This document shows, in pieces, positions 1-10,900 of a DNA stretch of 64,000 bases (position 1 is its first letter; each line of letters starts with the position of its first letter). The DNA lies in the NCBI GenBank assembly GCA_012513815.1, contig JAAZBM010000001.1:29140-93139 (forward strand). Direction: 5' to 3'. Below the pieces are notes generated by a model, which saw nothing but the letters and a program-made list of their open reading frames with translations, did not search any database and was not told the origin of the DNA. This DNA is from Candidatus Sumerlaeota bacterium. GTDB taxonomy: Bacteria; Sumerlaeota; Sumerlaeia; Sumerlaeales; Sumerlaeaceae. The position numbers were made by a program, and so were the translations under genes.

Positions 1-988
1 TCGTTCCCTTTTTCAGTTCGGCTTCGAGGTACTCCGTGATTGTCGCGCGGTTCGGGATGCGTGTCAGGTAATCCATCCGGCTCAGCATCGCCCGTTCGCG
101 GTTGCGGTGTAGGAGTTGCCTGTACATCTTGTTGAGGACGCGCGCGAAATGGTACATCTCGCGAGACCCGGAAGGAGTGAGCTGAATGTTTGCTGTCCCA
201 TCAAGCTTGTTGAGGACGCGCAAATAGCGCAAAACGGGCATCAATATCAAGAACATGAAGGAGATAAACCCGAGCAATAGCAGTATCAACATAATGAATT
301 GCGTATAGCCCATGATGCGCATGCCCCGTTGGAATTCATTGAGTTTGGCCAGGGACGATTCGGTGAAATCCTTGTTGATTCCGTAATTGAAATCATCGAC
401 TTGCGCAATAATCTGTTGCTTCTGGCGGTTGTATTCCTCGCCGAACGCGTACTCAATCGCTTTGCGAATCTTCTCTGCGGGCGTCAGGGCGGCGTCTGTC
501 GGCATCAACTGAACCGACGCCACTTCCTTGGGCATCTCCGAGATCGGCATCCCAACACCCTCAGCGGTCATGCGCATCGCCCAACGTTCGCCATTGATTA
601 AGCTATCTGATTCATTCTTGGCGGCGATGGCGGCGGCCCGTTCCTGCGGGTTGATATTCAACTCCAACAACTCGCGAAGAGAGACATCGCGAGTTCGAGT
701 GACGTTGACTTCCTCCCAGTACTGGTCCATGTGTGAACGCTTCTGCGTCGATACATACTGCCACATCTGGGTCGTCAGCAAATCCGATGCCTTCATGAAA
801 TTGTGGATAATTTCAAGACAGCTCTTGCGTGTTCTCTCCAACTCCACAACATTCGCCAAAGAATTGTTGACATGCAACATACGAACCAACGACAGGCCAA
901 CCAACGAGATCGCCAACACAAGGATGAACACGTATGGCGTATAAATACTTATGTGATATTTGGATTTACGGTTTGACAAAACGCTCAC
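1..988 (-). CDS. Membrane-anchored diguanylate cyclase-like protein (GGDEF), C-terminus cut by the window edge
   Basis: This minus-strand reading frame is open to position 1, so the gene is partial. The visible 329 residues have an N-terminal membrane segment (about residues 17-35, rich in V/L/I), a roughly 190-residue presumably periplasmic region, a second membrane helix (about 227-250), a short linker, and then the opening of a GGDEF domain at about residue 305 ('DYLTRIPNRA', the counterpart of the DSLTGLPNRR motif). The architecture is that of a sensor that would make cyclic di-GMP in response to a periplasmic signal. The catalytic GGDEF motif itself lies outside the window, so activity cannot be judged. 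The start is a choice between GTG at 988, which has no good ribosome site, and an in-frame TTG at 979 preceded by AGGTGAG. A second GGDEF gene and an HD-GYP gene lie within 7 kb. Confidence 0.82.
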   Translation of the reverse strand, partial: MSVLSNRKSKYHISIYTPYVFILVLAISLVGLSLVRMLHVNNSLANVVELERTRKSCLEIIHNFMKASDLLTTQMWQYVSTQKRSHMDQYWEEVNVTRTRDVSLRELLELNINPQERAAAIAAKNESDSLINGERWAMRMTAEGVGMPISEMPKEVASVQLMPTDAALTPAEKIRKAIEYAFGEEYNRQKQQIIAQVDDFNYGINKDFTESSLAKLNEFQRGMRIMGYTQFIMLILLLLGFISFMFLILMPVLRYLRVLNKLDGTANIQLTPSGSREMYHFARVLNKMYRQLLHRNRERAMLSRMDYLTRIPNRATITEYLEAELKKGT

Positions 989-1093
989 CTGTAATAGTAG
1001 TATAAAACACTGCACAATCAATTTCAAGCATTTTATTATCCCATAAATTGTCAATCGCTATTCTACCTCGATTATTGTATTTATCCCTTTGGA

Positions 1094-3964
1094 ATGAAAA
1101 CCAGCAAGAATCAAATCAATCCCTCTGGCTATATTGTCGCCCGTGGCGTTTGCGAACACAACCTCCATAGTGTTAATGTCGAAATCCCGCGCGACAAACT
1201 TACTGTTATCACGGGCGTCAGTGGATGCGGCAAATCGTCCCTTGCCTTTGATACGATTTATGCCGAGGGGCAGCGTCGCTATCTCGAATCACTTTCGTCC
1301 TATGCCCGTCAGTTTGTCGACAAACTTCGCAAGCCAAAACTCGAATACATCGACGGACTTTCACCGGCCATTTCCATTGAACAAAAAACGAATTCCAACA
1401 ATCCGCGCTCGACCGTTGGAACAGTCACCGAGATTTACGACTATTTGCGCATTCTCTTTTCCACCATCGGGACGCCGCACTGCCCGCAATGCGGCAAGCC
1501 CATCGAACGCACCGGCCCCGAACACATCACACAACTCATTATGCAATGGGAGCCGGGAACCAAATTTATTGTCTCCGCTCCGGTGGCGAAAGGCCGCAAG
1601 GGCGAATATCGCGAAGTCTTCGAGGATGCTCGCCGCCAAGGTTTTGTACGGGCGCGCGTCGATGGCAAAGTGTACGACCTTAATTCACTGACGAAACTCC
1701 GCAAGAACATCAAGCATGATATTTCCATCGTCATTGATCGCCTCATCGTGCAGCCCGGCATCGAGGAGAGATTGGCAACCGCCATTGATATGGCTCTCTC
1801 GCGGGCTGATGGCCTTGTCGAAATCGAAACCGTTCCCGACGGAAAAATCCGACTGTTCAGCATTCATTTTTCGTGCCCCGATTGCAACATCGGACTCGAA
1901 GAACTCAGCCACCGTGTCTTCTCGTTCAACTCGCCGCAGGGCTGGTGTCCGCGTTGCGAGGGACTTGGCACTCTGACCGAAGTCGATGAGGACAACCTTC
2001 TCCCGGACAAATCGCTTTCGATTGCGGGCGGTGTGCTCACGCAATGGACGAAGCTCCTGCCCGATGGCGAGGGCGCCGATATTAGGCTGAGCAAATGGGA
2101 ACTCTACACGCTGGACGGAATGGCGAAGAAACTCAAGTTCAGCCTGAAAACACCATGGCAAGATCTCCCCGAGAAAATCCGCGACATCGTTCTCAACGGC
2201 AGTTCCGAGGGCTTTCCGTGCAAGGTTTCCTCTGCGGACGGAGAACAGACATGGACGCTCAGCTTCAAGTGGGAAGGTCTCATCCAGATTGTTCGTAATC
2301 ACCTCGACGACAGCAACGCGCAGGCACTCGAACAACTTTTGCGAGACATTCCATGCCCGAAATGCGGCGGGCAAAAACTCAAACCCGCGCCGCGAGGGGT
2401 CAGGCTCGCCGGTCTGAACATCAGTGAATTCTGCCAGATGGATATCACACGCGAACGGCAGTTTCTTGCGAATCTTGAGCTTACGCACCGCCAACATTTG
2501 CTTGGCGATATCGTACTGCATGAAATCATGGACAGGCTCCAATTTCTCGATGATGTCGGTCTGCACTATCTTACGCTCGACCGCCGAACTGGCACGCTTA
2601 GCGGCGGCGAGGCACAGCGTACACGGCTCGCGACGCAAATCGGGTCACAACTCACCGGTGTGCTCTATGTTCTCGACGAGCCAAGCATCGGGCTTCATTG
2701 GCGCGACAACAACAGGCTCATCGAAACGCTCAAGAATCTCCGCGACCTCGGCAACACTGTTATCGTTGTCGAACACGACGAGACCACTATTCGCTCGGCG
2801 GATTATGTTCTTGACCTCGGTCCGGGTCCCGGGCGACTCGGGGGCAAAGTCGTCGCGGCCGGTCCGCCCAAAGAATTAACGCACTTCAAGCAATCGCTCA
2901 CGGGGGATTATCTCGCCGGACGAAAAGTGATTCCTGTCCCCGAGCAGCGCCGAAAACCCGACAAAGACAAAATGATTTCGATTATCGGTGCGACGGAACA
3001 TAACCTCAAAAACATCAATGTTGATTTTCCTCTTGGGTTGCTGATTGCCGTCACCGGCGTCAGTGGCAGCGGCAAAAGCACACTTATCAACAACATTCTC
3101 CACAAGGTGCTGTCGAACAAAACCGTCCGAACGCACTACAGGCCCGGAGCCTATAAGAAGATTGTCGGCGCGGAACTTATCGACAAGGTCATCTGCGTTG
3201 ACCAGTCGCCCATCGGCCGCACACCACGCTCCAACCCTGCCACCTACACGGGCGTATTCTCGCCCATCCGCGACCTCTTCGCGCAATTGCCCGAGAGCAA
3301 AGCGCGGGGGTACAAGCCCGGACGCTTCAGCTTCAACGTTCGCGGGGGCCGATGCGAGCATTGCAAAGGCGACGGTCTTGTCTGCGTCGAGATGCAGTTC
3401 TTGCCGGATGTCTACGTTGAGTGTGAATTCTGCGGCGGAAACCGATACAACCGCGAAACGCTCGAAGTCGAGTATCACGGGAAGAACATCGCACAGGTGT
3501 TGCAAATGACTGTCGAGGAAGCACGCGAACTGTTCGCGGCTGTTCCGTCCATCGCGCAGAAACTCCAGACGCTGTGCGATGTTGGGCTTGGATACATCAG
3601 CCTCGGGCAGAGCAGCACAACCATCAGCGGTGGCGAGGCGCAGCGTGTCAAGCTTGCAACCGAACTCAGCCGCAGGTCAACGGGCAAGACAGTTTATCTG
3701 CTCGACGAACCAACAACAGGCCTGCACTTCCATGATGTCGCGAAACTGCTCGAAGTCCTCGAAAGACTTGTTGACCTTGGCAACACCGTCATCATCATCG
3801 AACACAACCTCGACATTATCAGGTCCGCCGACTGGGTGATTGACCTTGGCCCCGAGGGCGGCGCGGACGGTGGATATATCGTTGGACAGGGAACGCCCGA
3901 ACAGATTGCAAACATTAAGGGAAATCTTACGGGGCAGTGCCTCAAGGCGCTGCTGAAAAAATAA
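1094..3964 (+). CDS. uvrA: UvrABC excinuclease subunit A
   Basis: UvrA is the damage-recognising ATPase of nucleotide excision repair; it dimerises, scans DNA and loads UvrB. At 956 residues it is the usual length. Both ABC modules are present: Walker A '[10 protein letters not shown]' at about residues 41-50, the first zinc module (CPDC at 261-264 and CPRC at 285-288), signature '[12 protein letters not shown]', second Walker A '[10 protein letters not shown]', the second zinc finger (CEHC ... CEFC), and second signature '[12 protein letters not shown]' followed by a Walker B '[11 protein letters not shown]'. No break or missing motif is seen. It appears to be a single-gene unit; no uvrB or uvrC is nearby. 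The ribosome site before ATG 1094 is weak. The gene is followed by a series of hairpins with T-runs. Confidence 0.98.
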   Translation: MKTSKNQINPSGYIVARGVCEHNLHSVNVEIPRDKLTVITGVSGCGKSSLAFDTIYAEGQRRYLESLSSYARQFVDKLRKPKLEYIDGLSPAISIEQKTNSNNPRSTVGTVTEIYDYLRILFSTIGTPHCPQCGKPIERTGPEHITQLIMQWEPGTKFIVSAPVAKGRKGEYREVFEDARRQGFVRARVDGKVYDLNSLTKLRKNIKHDISIVIDRLIVQPGIEERLATAIDMALSRADGLVEIETVPDGKIRLFSIHFSCPDCNIGLEELSHRVFSFNSPQGWCPRCEGLGTLTEVDEDNLLPDKSLSIAGGVLTQWTKLLPDGEGADIRLSKWELYTLDGMAKKLKFSLKTPWQDLPEKIRDIVLNGSSEGFPCKVSSADGEQTWTLSFKWEGLIQIVRNHLDDSNAQALEQLLRDIPCPKCGGQKLKPAPRGVRLAGLNISEFCQMDITRERQFLANLELTHRQHLLGDIVLHEIMDRLQFLDDVGLHYLTLDRRTGTLSGGEAQRTRLATQIGSQLTGVLYVLDEPSIGLHWRDNNRLIETLKNLRDLGNTVIVVEHDETTIRSADYVLDLGPGPGRLGGKVVAAGPPKELTHFKQSLTGDYLAGRKVIPVPEQRRKPDKDKMISIIGATEHNLKNINVDFPLGLLIAVTGVSGSGKSTLINNILHKVLSNKTVRTHYRPGAYKKIVGAELIDKVICVDQSPIGRTPRSNPATYTGVFSPIRDLFAQLPESKARGYKPGRFSFNVRGGRCEHCKGDGLVCVEMQFLPDVYVECEFCGGNRYNRETLEVEYHGKNIAQVLQMTVEEARELFAAVPSIAQKLQTLCDVGLGYISLGQSSTTISGGEAQRVKLATELSRRSTGKTVYLLDEPTTGLHFHDVAKLLEVLERLVDLGNTVIIIEHNLDIIRSADWVIDLGPEGGADGGYIVGQGTPEQIANIKGNLTGQCLKALLKK

Positions 3965-3995
3965 AAAACGTCATTCTGTCCCAAAACGTTTTTTT
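3963..3995 (+). terminator. Weak intrinsic terminator of uvrA
   Basis: AAAAAACGT overlaps the uvrA stop and pairs with ACGTTTTTT 14 bases later. The stem is A/T-rich, so it is probably weak on its own; stronger hairpins follow. Confidence 0.4.
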
Positions 3996-4065
3996 CGGCC
4001 ATTTCGTATGACAACATAATCTCGCGATTCAGCTACCTATATATGCGGTATCATTTCCGCTAAAA

Positions 4066-4118
4066 GGATCGCGGGAACTTTCCTTTCCTTTGTGTTTCCG
4101 CGGTCCCCTCCTTTTTTT
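4066..4118 (+). terminator. Strong hairpin terminator downstream of uvrA
   Basis: GGATCGCGGGAAC (4066-4078) pairs over 13 positions, including two G-T wobbles, with GTTTCCGCGGTCC (4094-4106). CCCTCC and seven T residues follow. It is oriented for plus-strand transcripts leaving uvrA. Confidence 0.7.
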
Positions 4119-4209
4119 ATAAAGTGTCATGAATAACAAAACGGACAGGGTATATATTAACAACGTATGTTGAGATGTTTAACTCATAATACCTCCTTTT
4201 TTTAGAACT

Positions 4210-4246
4210 CCGCCGGTTGACCACACATCCGGCGGTTGTTTTTTTT
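4210..4246 (+). terminator. Repeat-borne terminator 1
   Basis: CCGCCGG (4210-4216) pairs with CCGGCGG (4229-4235) across a 12-base loop and is followed by TTG and eight T residues. It is oriented for plus-strand transcription. Confidence 0.75.
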
Positions 4247-4418
4247 ATCAGCATCTGACTTGATGCTAATGAACACAGCGAGTGCGAACGGTATAATACC
4301 AGATTTGGTAAGTTTTTGCAGAAAAAAGTCAAAATGTAGTGAATAGATATTTTTCTGGCTGTAATATAGATGCGTATGTTGAGATGTTAAGCTCATAATA
4401 CCTCCTTTTTTTATAAAT

Positions 4419-4456
4419 GCCGCCGGTTGACCACACATCCGGCGGTTCCTTTTTTT
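4419..4456 (+). terminator. Repeat-borne terminator 2
   Basis: GCCGCCGG (4419-4426) pairs with CCGGCGG (4439-4445), followed by TTCC and a T-run. The stem is the same as in unit 1. Confidence 0.75.
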
Positions 4457-4603
4457 AGGAGAAAGTCCAAAACGAACGCCAAATACAAGATTTGGTAAGT
4501 TTTGCAGGAAAAAAGTCAAAATATAGCGAATAAAAATTTTTTGGGTAGTACTTTACTTCGTATTCTTGAGATGTTTAACTCATAATACCTCCTTTTTTGA
4601 AAC

Positions 4604-4641
4604 GCCGCCGGTTGCCCACACAGCCGGCGGTTCCTTTTTTT
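4604..4641 (+). terminator. Repeat-borne terminator 3, overlapping the HD-GYP stop codon
   Basis: GCCGCCGG (4604-4611) pairs with CCGGCGG (4624-4630), followed by TTCC and a T-run that reaches the stop codon of the convergent HD-GYP gene. It would stop plus-strand transcripts before they run antisense through that gene. Confidence 0.75.
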
Positions 4642-5920
4642 AGGAGTCTTTCTTGGGCATACCGGTGAGCAGCGCATACTCCGAATAGATGGTATCATAG
4701 AGTTGCTGCACACGCGCGTTCTCCGTTTTCACCGCTGTCTTGATAGTGTCGTAGTATCTGAGCATCGTGTTGACTGCCAGTTGATCCAGCTGTTTCGTGT
4801 CCCGCATTTTGCGCAGGATGAAATTGATTTTTTCGTCTTCGAAGATTTCCTTGTACGAGCGCTTGCCCATGAGCGCGCTCACGATGTCTGCCACAGCGAC
4901 AATCCGCTCGCACAGCGTCATATCAGTTCCGCGCAGTCCATTCGGATACCCGCTTCCATCCAGCTTCTCGTGGTGGCGAGTCGCGATTTTGAAAATCGTA
5001 TCGTCCACAATGCCCGACAAAATATCCTCGGTCACCGTTACATGCTTGCGCATCACGGCCATCTCCATATCCGTCAGAGTCCCGGGTTTCTCAAGGATGG
5101 ATAGCGGAATCGACACCTTGCCGAGGTCATGCAGAAACGCCCCTGTCGTCAGCTCGAACAGTTGTTGTTCCGGCAAATACAAACAGCGGCCAATCGCCGC
5201 GCTGATGCCTGTCGTCTGCACCGTGTGTGTCGTTGTGTATATACTGCGGAAATCAATCACGAATACAATCAGGTAGAGATAGCGCAAAATCTCGCTACGT
5301 GTCAGCTTCAGTTTGTTGAAGCCTTCCCTGATGAGAGGCATGAAACGCTCTTTGTCCAACATGTCCGTCATGGCGCCGTCGGTGTTTCTGGAAATAAACA
5401 ACTCCACCAAATCCGGCGCAAATACATTGCCCGCATGCGAACGAATGACAGCATTCAAATCCGGCACCTTGCCCGATAGATGCAGTATATCAATTCGGTC
5501 GGCAAGAAAAATCAGTTGCGCGTAATGTTTGTAATCACAGTCAATCTTCAACAGCTCCTTATAGGGAGTGTGATGATACAGAATCGCCTCGGCGGCGTGG
5601 GCGAGCGGCGTGATGTGGCGCAACAAAAGATACCCGTAGACAGCGTGATTGAATGCCGTTTCCGTCTCGAACTGCACCATGTTATCAATCTCTTCGGTCT
5701 TGTACGCACCAACATCATGAAGAGTCGTGAGAATAAACAGCTTGTGCAAATCGAACTCTTTTTCGACGGGAGTGTCCTTGATGATTGAGTAAGCCAAAAA
5801 CGCCACACGTTCGCCGTGAGACACCAGACGGGTGTCGATGCGCGCGAGCACACGCCGAATCACTTGCACCGCACGGATGCTGTCAAGTAGCAGAAAGTCT
5901 TTCTGTTGCGGTCGAAACAT
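4640..5920 (-). CDS. Two-domain HD / HD-GYP phosphodiesterase
   Basis: Predicted soluble cyclic-di-GMP phosphodiesterase of 426 residues. The N-terminal half is an HD domain of its own (HD at 68-69 within 'LHDVGAYKTEE', HH at 116-117). The C-terminal half is a classical HD-GYP domain, with HDLGK at 264-268 and HHEKLDGSGYP at 316-326. The GYP motif is intact, so hydrolysis of cyclic di-GMP is likely. The N-terminal domain may be a second catalytic or a regulatory unit. No membrane segment or receiver domain is seen. Its stop codon lies in the third unit of the 4165-4642 repeat. Together with the GGDEF genes on either side it forms a local cyclic-di-GMP group, although the three genes are not in one operon. 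The ribosome site before ATG 5920 is weak. Confidence 0.9.
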   Translation of the reverse strand: MFRPQQKDFLLLDSIRAVQVIRRVLARIDTRLVSHGERVAFLAYSIIKDTPVEKEFDLHKLFILTTLHDVGAYKTEEIDNMVQFETETAFNHAVYGYLLLRHITPLAHAAEAILYHHTPYKELLKIDCDYKHYAQLIFLADRIDILHLSGKVPDLNAVIRSHAGNVFAPDLVELFISRNTDGAMTDMLDKERFMPLIREGFNKLKLTRSEILRYLYLIVFVIDFRSIYTTTHTVQTTGISAAIGRCLYLPEQQLFELTTGAFLHDLGKVSIPLSILEKPGTLTDMEMAVMRKHVTVTEDILSGIVDDTIFKIATRHHEKLDGSGYPNGLRGTDMTLCERIVAVADIVSALMGKRSYKEIFEDEKINFILRKMRDTKQLDQLAVNTMLRYYDTIKTAVKTENARVQQLYDTIYSEYALLTGMPKKDS

Positions 5921-6171
5921 TAGTTCGGGGAAAAGAGTTAACGCTGCTCTCTATCGTCATTTTATTAATTCCAAAAGCTATAACAATCAAAGCACACAAT
6001 AAACACCAGTCACGCAAAATGATATTAGAAATAAAACAAACTCGGGCAACTGAGGCGACTGAATGACTAAGGCTAATAAGGCCAATAGGCCCAATATAAA
6101 ATTAAACAGCTTTTAGTCCTACCTAATCTCAACTCTTAACTCTCAACTCTGTCTGAAGCATTTTCACGGGT

Positions 6172-7620
6172 ATGGGGTGTATGTCTATGCAGTTTGCAGG
6201 TGGAGCAGTGAGAGGGTTTAAGAGCCATAAATCAGAATTAGAGGACGAAGTTTCTTTGGTCGCGAACAGCAAGCGTGTACGCTCTGTGTTTGTGATTGTG
6301 CTGTGTTCGTGTCTGTTTGTTTTCCTGAGCCTTGTCGCGATTGGCGAGTGTCGCCGTCAGTCCGCGGAGCGTCTGCGGATGGCCGATTTGGCGCTCATCA
6401 AGAGTAGCAAAATCAACGAGACGATTATCAGTTTGCTCTACAAGGCCGAGTCACTGATGACGCTGGTCATTCAGAGTGATGGCGAGGTCAAGAACTTCGA
6501 GCGTATTGCCAAACAACTCGTCGACCATCCTTCTATTCGTAATGTTTTGCTTGCTCCGGGTGGCATTGTCAAGTACGCATATCCGCTCAAGACAAATGAG
6601 AAGCTCATCGGGTTTGATATGTTTTCTGATATGCCCGGCAATCTCGAGGCTCGGCAAGCGCGCGACACAGGCCGTCTGACGCTGGGCGGGCCGTTTCAGT
6701 CTGTGCAGAGTGGCGAGATTATCGTCGGACGTCTTCCGGTGTATATTAACGATACAACCGGCACTCGCACGCTTTGGGGACTGGTCTCGGTGACGTTGGA
6801 TTATCCCGCCGTTCTCAAGGATGTCAATCTGGACGATATGACGTTGGCGGGCTATGTCTGTGAGATTTGGCGCGAGAATCCTGACACCGTAACACGCCAG
6901 ATTATCTTGTCGTCGACGGGCGAAGAACGCAAGAATATGGCTGTCGAACACTCGTTCTCGATTATGAATGCCAATTGGAATATTGGGATTGCTCCAATCA
7001 CGCCGTGGTTCGCTCGCGCCGACCTGTACAAGAGTCTGTTGATTTCGCTGCTACTTTCGTTGCTGCTTGCCAGCTTGAGCCGCGATTATGAGCGTATGAA
7101 GCAGATGAAGAAAACACTGGAAATGTTGGCGATGAATGACTCGCTCACGCAACTGGCGAATCGCCGTTGCCTGATGCTCGAATTCCAACAGCAAATCAAA
7201 CGATGCAAAGCGGCCAAAACGACTTTCGCCGTGATGGGGTTTGATATTCGGCGCTTCAAGCAAATCAACGATATCTATGGTCATGCCGCCGGCGATGCGG
7301 TGCTTGTCGAGATTGGCAAACGCCTGAGCAAATTCGCCGGTAAGAACAATCTGGTCGCGCGTATCAGTGGCGACGAGTTCATGATTATTCTCCGCGACAT
7401 CGACGGAATCGATTTGCTCGGAAAACAGGATGCCGCCGAGAAGGAAATCACGCAGCCGATAGCCGTCACGGACTACAATAAAATCGAGGTTTCTGTTTGT
7501 TCCGGCGTTGCCGTCTATCCTGCTGATGGGCACACCGTCGAGAACCTGATGCTGTTTGTCGAGCACTCGATTTACAGCGAGAAATACAAGGAAGAAATCA
7601 GCAAACGGGAAATGTTGTAA
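6172..7620 (+). CDS. Membrane diguanylate cyclase (GGDEF) with periplasmic sensor
   Basis: 482 residues: an N-terminal membrane helix at about 37-58, a roughly 225-residue presumably periplasmic sensing region, a second helix at about 284-301, a short coiled linker and a C-terminal GGDEF domain (about 322-470). The domain opens with 'SLTQLANRR' and carries FDIRRFKQIND and the active-site motif SGDEF at 399-403. The Ser-for-Gly change at the first position occurs in some active cyclases, so activity is plausible. The RxxD inhibitory site normally just before the motif is absent (KNNL instead), so simple product inhibition is not expected. The layout matches the partial gene at the left edge. 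The start is uncertain among ATG codons at 6172, 6181 and 6187; GGGGTG lies best spaced for 6187. Confidence 0.9.
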   Translation: MGCMSMQFAGGAVRGFKSHKSELEDEVSLVANSKRVRSVFVIVLCSCLFVFLSLVAIGECRRQSAERLRMADLALIKSSKINETIISLLYKAESLMTLVIQSDGEVKNFERIAKQLVDHPSIRNVLLAPGGIVKYAYPLKTNEKLIGFDMFSDMPGNLEARQARDTGRLTLGGPFQSVQSGEIIVGRLPVYINDTTGTRTLWGLVSVTLDYPAVLKDVNLDDMTLAGYVCEIWRENPDTVTRQIILSSTGEERKNMAVEHSFSIMNANWNIGIAPITPWFARADLYKSLLISLLLSLLLASLSRDYERMKQMKKTLEMLAMNDSLTQLANRRCLMLEFQQQIKRCKAAKTTFAVMGFDIRRFKQINDIYGHAAGDAVLVEIGKRLSKFAGKNNLVARISGDEFMIILRDIDGIDLLGKQDAAEKEITQPIAVTDYNKIEVSVCSGVAVYPADGHTVENLMLFVEHSIYSEKYKEEISKREML

Positions 7621-7627
7621 CCGTCGC

Positions 7628-7675
7628 ACCTGACTGGATTTCCGCGTAAAACAAAGCGGGACAATCAGGTTTCCC
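7628..7675 (+). terminator. Possible terminator of the GGDEF gene
   Basis: ACCTGACTG pairs with CAATCAGGT (one mismatch) around an inner CCGC/GCGG stem. Only a short T/C stretch follows. Confidence 0.35.
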
Positions 7676-7718
7676 CAATCATCCTACAGAATCTTGCGAA
7701 GCGTTTTTTGCCTCGCTA

Positions 7719-7835
7719 TTATTCTTTCTTCGGCAAGTCGAAAACGAATTTGTCCTTGACGCCTTTGAATTCGCCATCGGGTTTGAAGGCCATCATCTCG
7801 CCGATGACTTTGTTACCCTTAACAGTGAACAGCAC
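7719..7835 (-). pseudogene. Remnant of the C-terminus of an unidentified gene
   Basis: A minus-strand frame with the codon choice of real genes here reads VLFTVKGNKVIGEMMAFKPD and on to DLPKKE before a TAA at 7719-7721. An in-frame TAA sits directly upstream of the fragment and there is no ribosome site before the GTG at 7835. It therefore looks like the last 38 codons of a decayed gene rather than a small functional gene. The family is not recognised. Confidence 0.5.
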
Positions 7836-7869
7836 GTATTAGGGGCGAATTCACGCGGAGATATTGCGC

Positions 7870-7903
7870 AAAAAAGCGGACAGCTCTTGCGAACTGTCCG
7901 CTT
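7870..7903 (-). terminator. Terminator of the large secreted protein gene
   Basis: On the minus strand AAGCGGACAG pairs perfectly over 10 bp with CTGTCCGCTT around a 10-base loop and runs into six T residues. It lies 36 bases past the stop of the 7939-12951 gene. Confidence 0.88.
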
Positions 7904-7938
7904 GATTTGTTACGTGGTTATGCGACTACGGCGAAGCG

Positions 7939-10900
7939 CTACTTTGCCACAGTGCTGTAATCGTAGTTGTCCGTCTCATCCGTTTCGGCGATGACGTCCG
8001 TGCTGTCCGCGAGAACGCCGAGGACCTGTCCGGGCTTGATGCTACCCGACAAGGAAATTCCGCGGGCTTCCTGCGGTTGGAGACCGATGCAATAGTCGCC
8101 ACCCTGCAAGCTCTTGTCGCGATAGAACACGCCGGTCTTGGCCTGCATGGTGCCGACAAATGCCTCGATCCAGAATGGGCCGGTCGCGGCGGTGCCAACA
8201 TTGCGGATGGTACCGGTAACGGTTATTTTTGAGCCATCTTGCTCGAAGAACGGTCCTTCGTACCAGACGAGATTCTGTGTGCCGGTCTTGACGGCGGGTG
8301 TCTTGAGCGAAACCTGTGTCGACGTAAACGCCATGCGGTTGTCGAGTGGTGTCATATCGCCGGGGTTGTCGGGCGCGCCATCGCGGTTGACCATCGCCAC
8401 CAACGAATACAGACCGTCGCCAATCGGATTGATTTGTTTCGAGAGTGTGTATGTCTTCGTCTGTCCGATTGCCGGAGCGGTAATCTTTTCGCTCCATGTC
8501 AGGGTCACACCCGGAACGACGCTTGCGCCGCCGTCTTGCGAGGCGAACAGCTCAAGATAAACCGGAGCGGACGGCATGACGGTTCCTTTGTTCAGAACGG
8601 TCACGGCGTAAGTCAGCTTCGAGTTGGGCGCTACCTGTGCGGGGACCTTCTGCTGGCTAGAGATCTGAACGTTGACCACAGCTAAATCGATTCCGTTGCT
8701 CTTGCCCGGAGGCAGTAGCGAGGGAACATAATACAGCTCGTAGTTGTTCGTCTTGTCGCTCTCGGAGACGATATTCGTGCTGTCAACCATCACGACTAGC
8801 GCCTTGTTCTTTGCGCCACCCGAGACGGAACCCGTCAGCGAGAAATACTGAGGGGCGTTTACCGGCAGCGTATCAACCTTGTGCCCGGCGCCAATGGTAC
8901 CCTGAATCATCACAGTGCCTTCGGCGGTCAGTGTGCCATAGAAAACCTCAATCCATGCGCCCGGCTTACCCATGGCTTCGGTGCCCTTGTTGAAGACACG
9001 ACCGGTCACCGTGAGGTTGTTCGGGTTCGTCGGGTCGAAGGTCCATGCGATTTTGTCCATCGCGAGGTCGATGCTCTTGATGTTTGTGTTATGAACCGCC
9101 AGACGCTTGCCGGGGATAATCGCCCAGTTGTTAGCGTAATTCTCTTCGGCAATCGCGCCCGAGAGATTGCCACGGTTCACGCTGCCGATAAGCGTATAAA
9201 CGCCATCGGGCAACGGATTCAGCGTCAGAGTATCCGGAGCGAATGTTTCCGACAAACTGCTCATTCCGGTCATGACACGATAAGAACTGGTTGCTGTGGC
9301 ACCCGTCCGAACTTGGTCAAAACCGCCGGTCTTGCTTGGGAAAACCTCGCACCAGAACGAGTCGGTGAACGGATTGGTGGTGGAGGCTGTCCACGAAAAA
9401 TCAACCTTGTCGCCCGGGGTTAGAGCCTTGGCTACGCCCGCCGAGAAATCAGCGTCATCCAAAATGATGTCAAAGGCACTTGTCGTATAGTAACCTGTCG
9501 CCGCTGTCGTTGTGTCAGCGGTGATGAGAACTTGCTGATCGGATGGAGTCGTCCAACCCGAAACTTCCGCGAACGAAACTGTGTGATAACCCAAGGTCAA
9601 GTTCGCGGCGATTGTGTCGCTCTTGCGCCAGATACCACCATCAACGCGCCACATCGCGCCGTCAGTAACAGCCTCGGCCGGTGTCAGGGAAACTTGCAGA
9701 GAACCGCGGAAGTCACCGCCGGATTGCTGCCAGTTCAACAACACATTGCCTGCGCCGCAAGCTTCGTCGCAGCTCGTAACCGCGATATAATACGTCTGGT
9801 TGGCCGACGCGAAAAACTCTACCTGACTGCGGACATGGTCACTCGCGCTGTCGTCATCCTGAGCAATCGTTGCAAGATTGCTAACGATGGAGCCTTGATA
9901 GACGCCGATGCGGGTGTCAAAATCACTGCCGAGCGTATTGAAGATAACTTTGCCGCCTGCCGGAGCCGTCCACTTCCACCACACCGAGCAGGTGCCGTTG
10001 ACAGGTTCGCCCTGTTCGAGCCGTGCGCCGACGTTTGTTCCTGCCGCGCTACCGGATAGCCCTTGGACTGTGATGGCATCGGCGAAATTGTCATTGTCGG
10101 GCGCATTATGTTGTGAGATATATTCGGCCGTGATTGGTTCAACGGTCATGCCGTTGGGAACGAACAACTCGATTGCAGCGGGGGCAATCCAGTTGTTGAC
10201 TGTCTTGAACTGAATTGTGTGCGTCGTATCATAAACCAGGTTTCCGATGGTTGCGCCGCTTGGCTGCCATGCTTCCGCATTCACACGCCACATGGCACCT
10301 GCGGAAATCGCGCCTGCCGGTACGATGAAGACTTGTTGCGAGAAACGCTGATTCCGAATGTAATACGCGTTGCCCCAGAAGTCTTTTCCGGCCAAAATCG
10401 AAATCTGTTGCGTCGGCGGGGTTATCCACCCTGTCAAGTTCTGGAAAATAATCTGATACGTGCCCACGGACAGCTTCAGAACTTCGCCGTCGTTATGCCA
10501 AGTTTTGCCACCGTCAAGAGACCATTGCGCTCCCTCGGGCGGAGCATATTGAGTATGATTATCATCCGCGGCCGTTTGGTCATCCGAGAACAGCGAAACA
10601 TGGAGATTTCCGGATGATTCGACCATGGGAACATAAGCGGCTTCGGTTTCCTTTGTTTTGCCGAGATCAGGAACCAGTACTGCCATGGACGCGGGCTTTG
10701 TCCAGTCTTGGATATCCTTGAAGACAACAGCGTACATTCCGCCGGTGAGACCTTGAATTGTCTCGCCACTGTAGTACCATGTAAGTCCGTTATCGATACT
10801 CCATGCGGCGCCATCTTGGTTTGCCTCGTCAGGAGTAATCGTCATCTTCAGACCATTGTTGCCTGCGGTGCTGACATAAGTTCCCACACCTGTGACCATC

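Larger units (their letters stand above)
4165..4642. repeat. Three imperfect tandem repeat units, each with a terminator hairpin and a minus-strand ribosome site plus ATG
   Basis: Three units start at 4165, 4374 and 4560 (steps of 209 and 186 bases). Each holds, on the plus strand, a conserved block (GTATgTTGAGATGTT ... CTCATAATACCTCCTTTTTT), then a hairpin GCCGCCGG-12 nt-CCGGCGG and a run of T. Units 1 and 2 continue with another shared block (AGATTTGGTAAGTTTT ... AAAAAAGTCAAAAT). Read on the minus strand, the first block is AAAAAAGGAGGTATTATG, a near-ideal ribosome site and start codon. In units 1 and 3 it is followed at once by AGT TAA, giving a two-codon frame; in unit 2 a small difference opens a longer frame. 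Unit 3 runs into the stop codon of the HD-GYP gene. No protein family is recognised in the unit. Confidence 0.85.

Noticed and set aside
4202..4519. 105-codon minus-strand frame in the repeat array, with a good ribosome site before an internal ATG
   Set aside because: The frame is made of repeat units and the equivalent frames in the other units close after two codons, so it is treated as part of the repeat rather than a gene.
3965..4640. Integron attC sites
   Set aside because: The hairpins look like terminators with T-runs and lack the R'/R'' core sites; no integrase is near.
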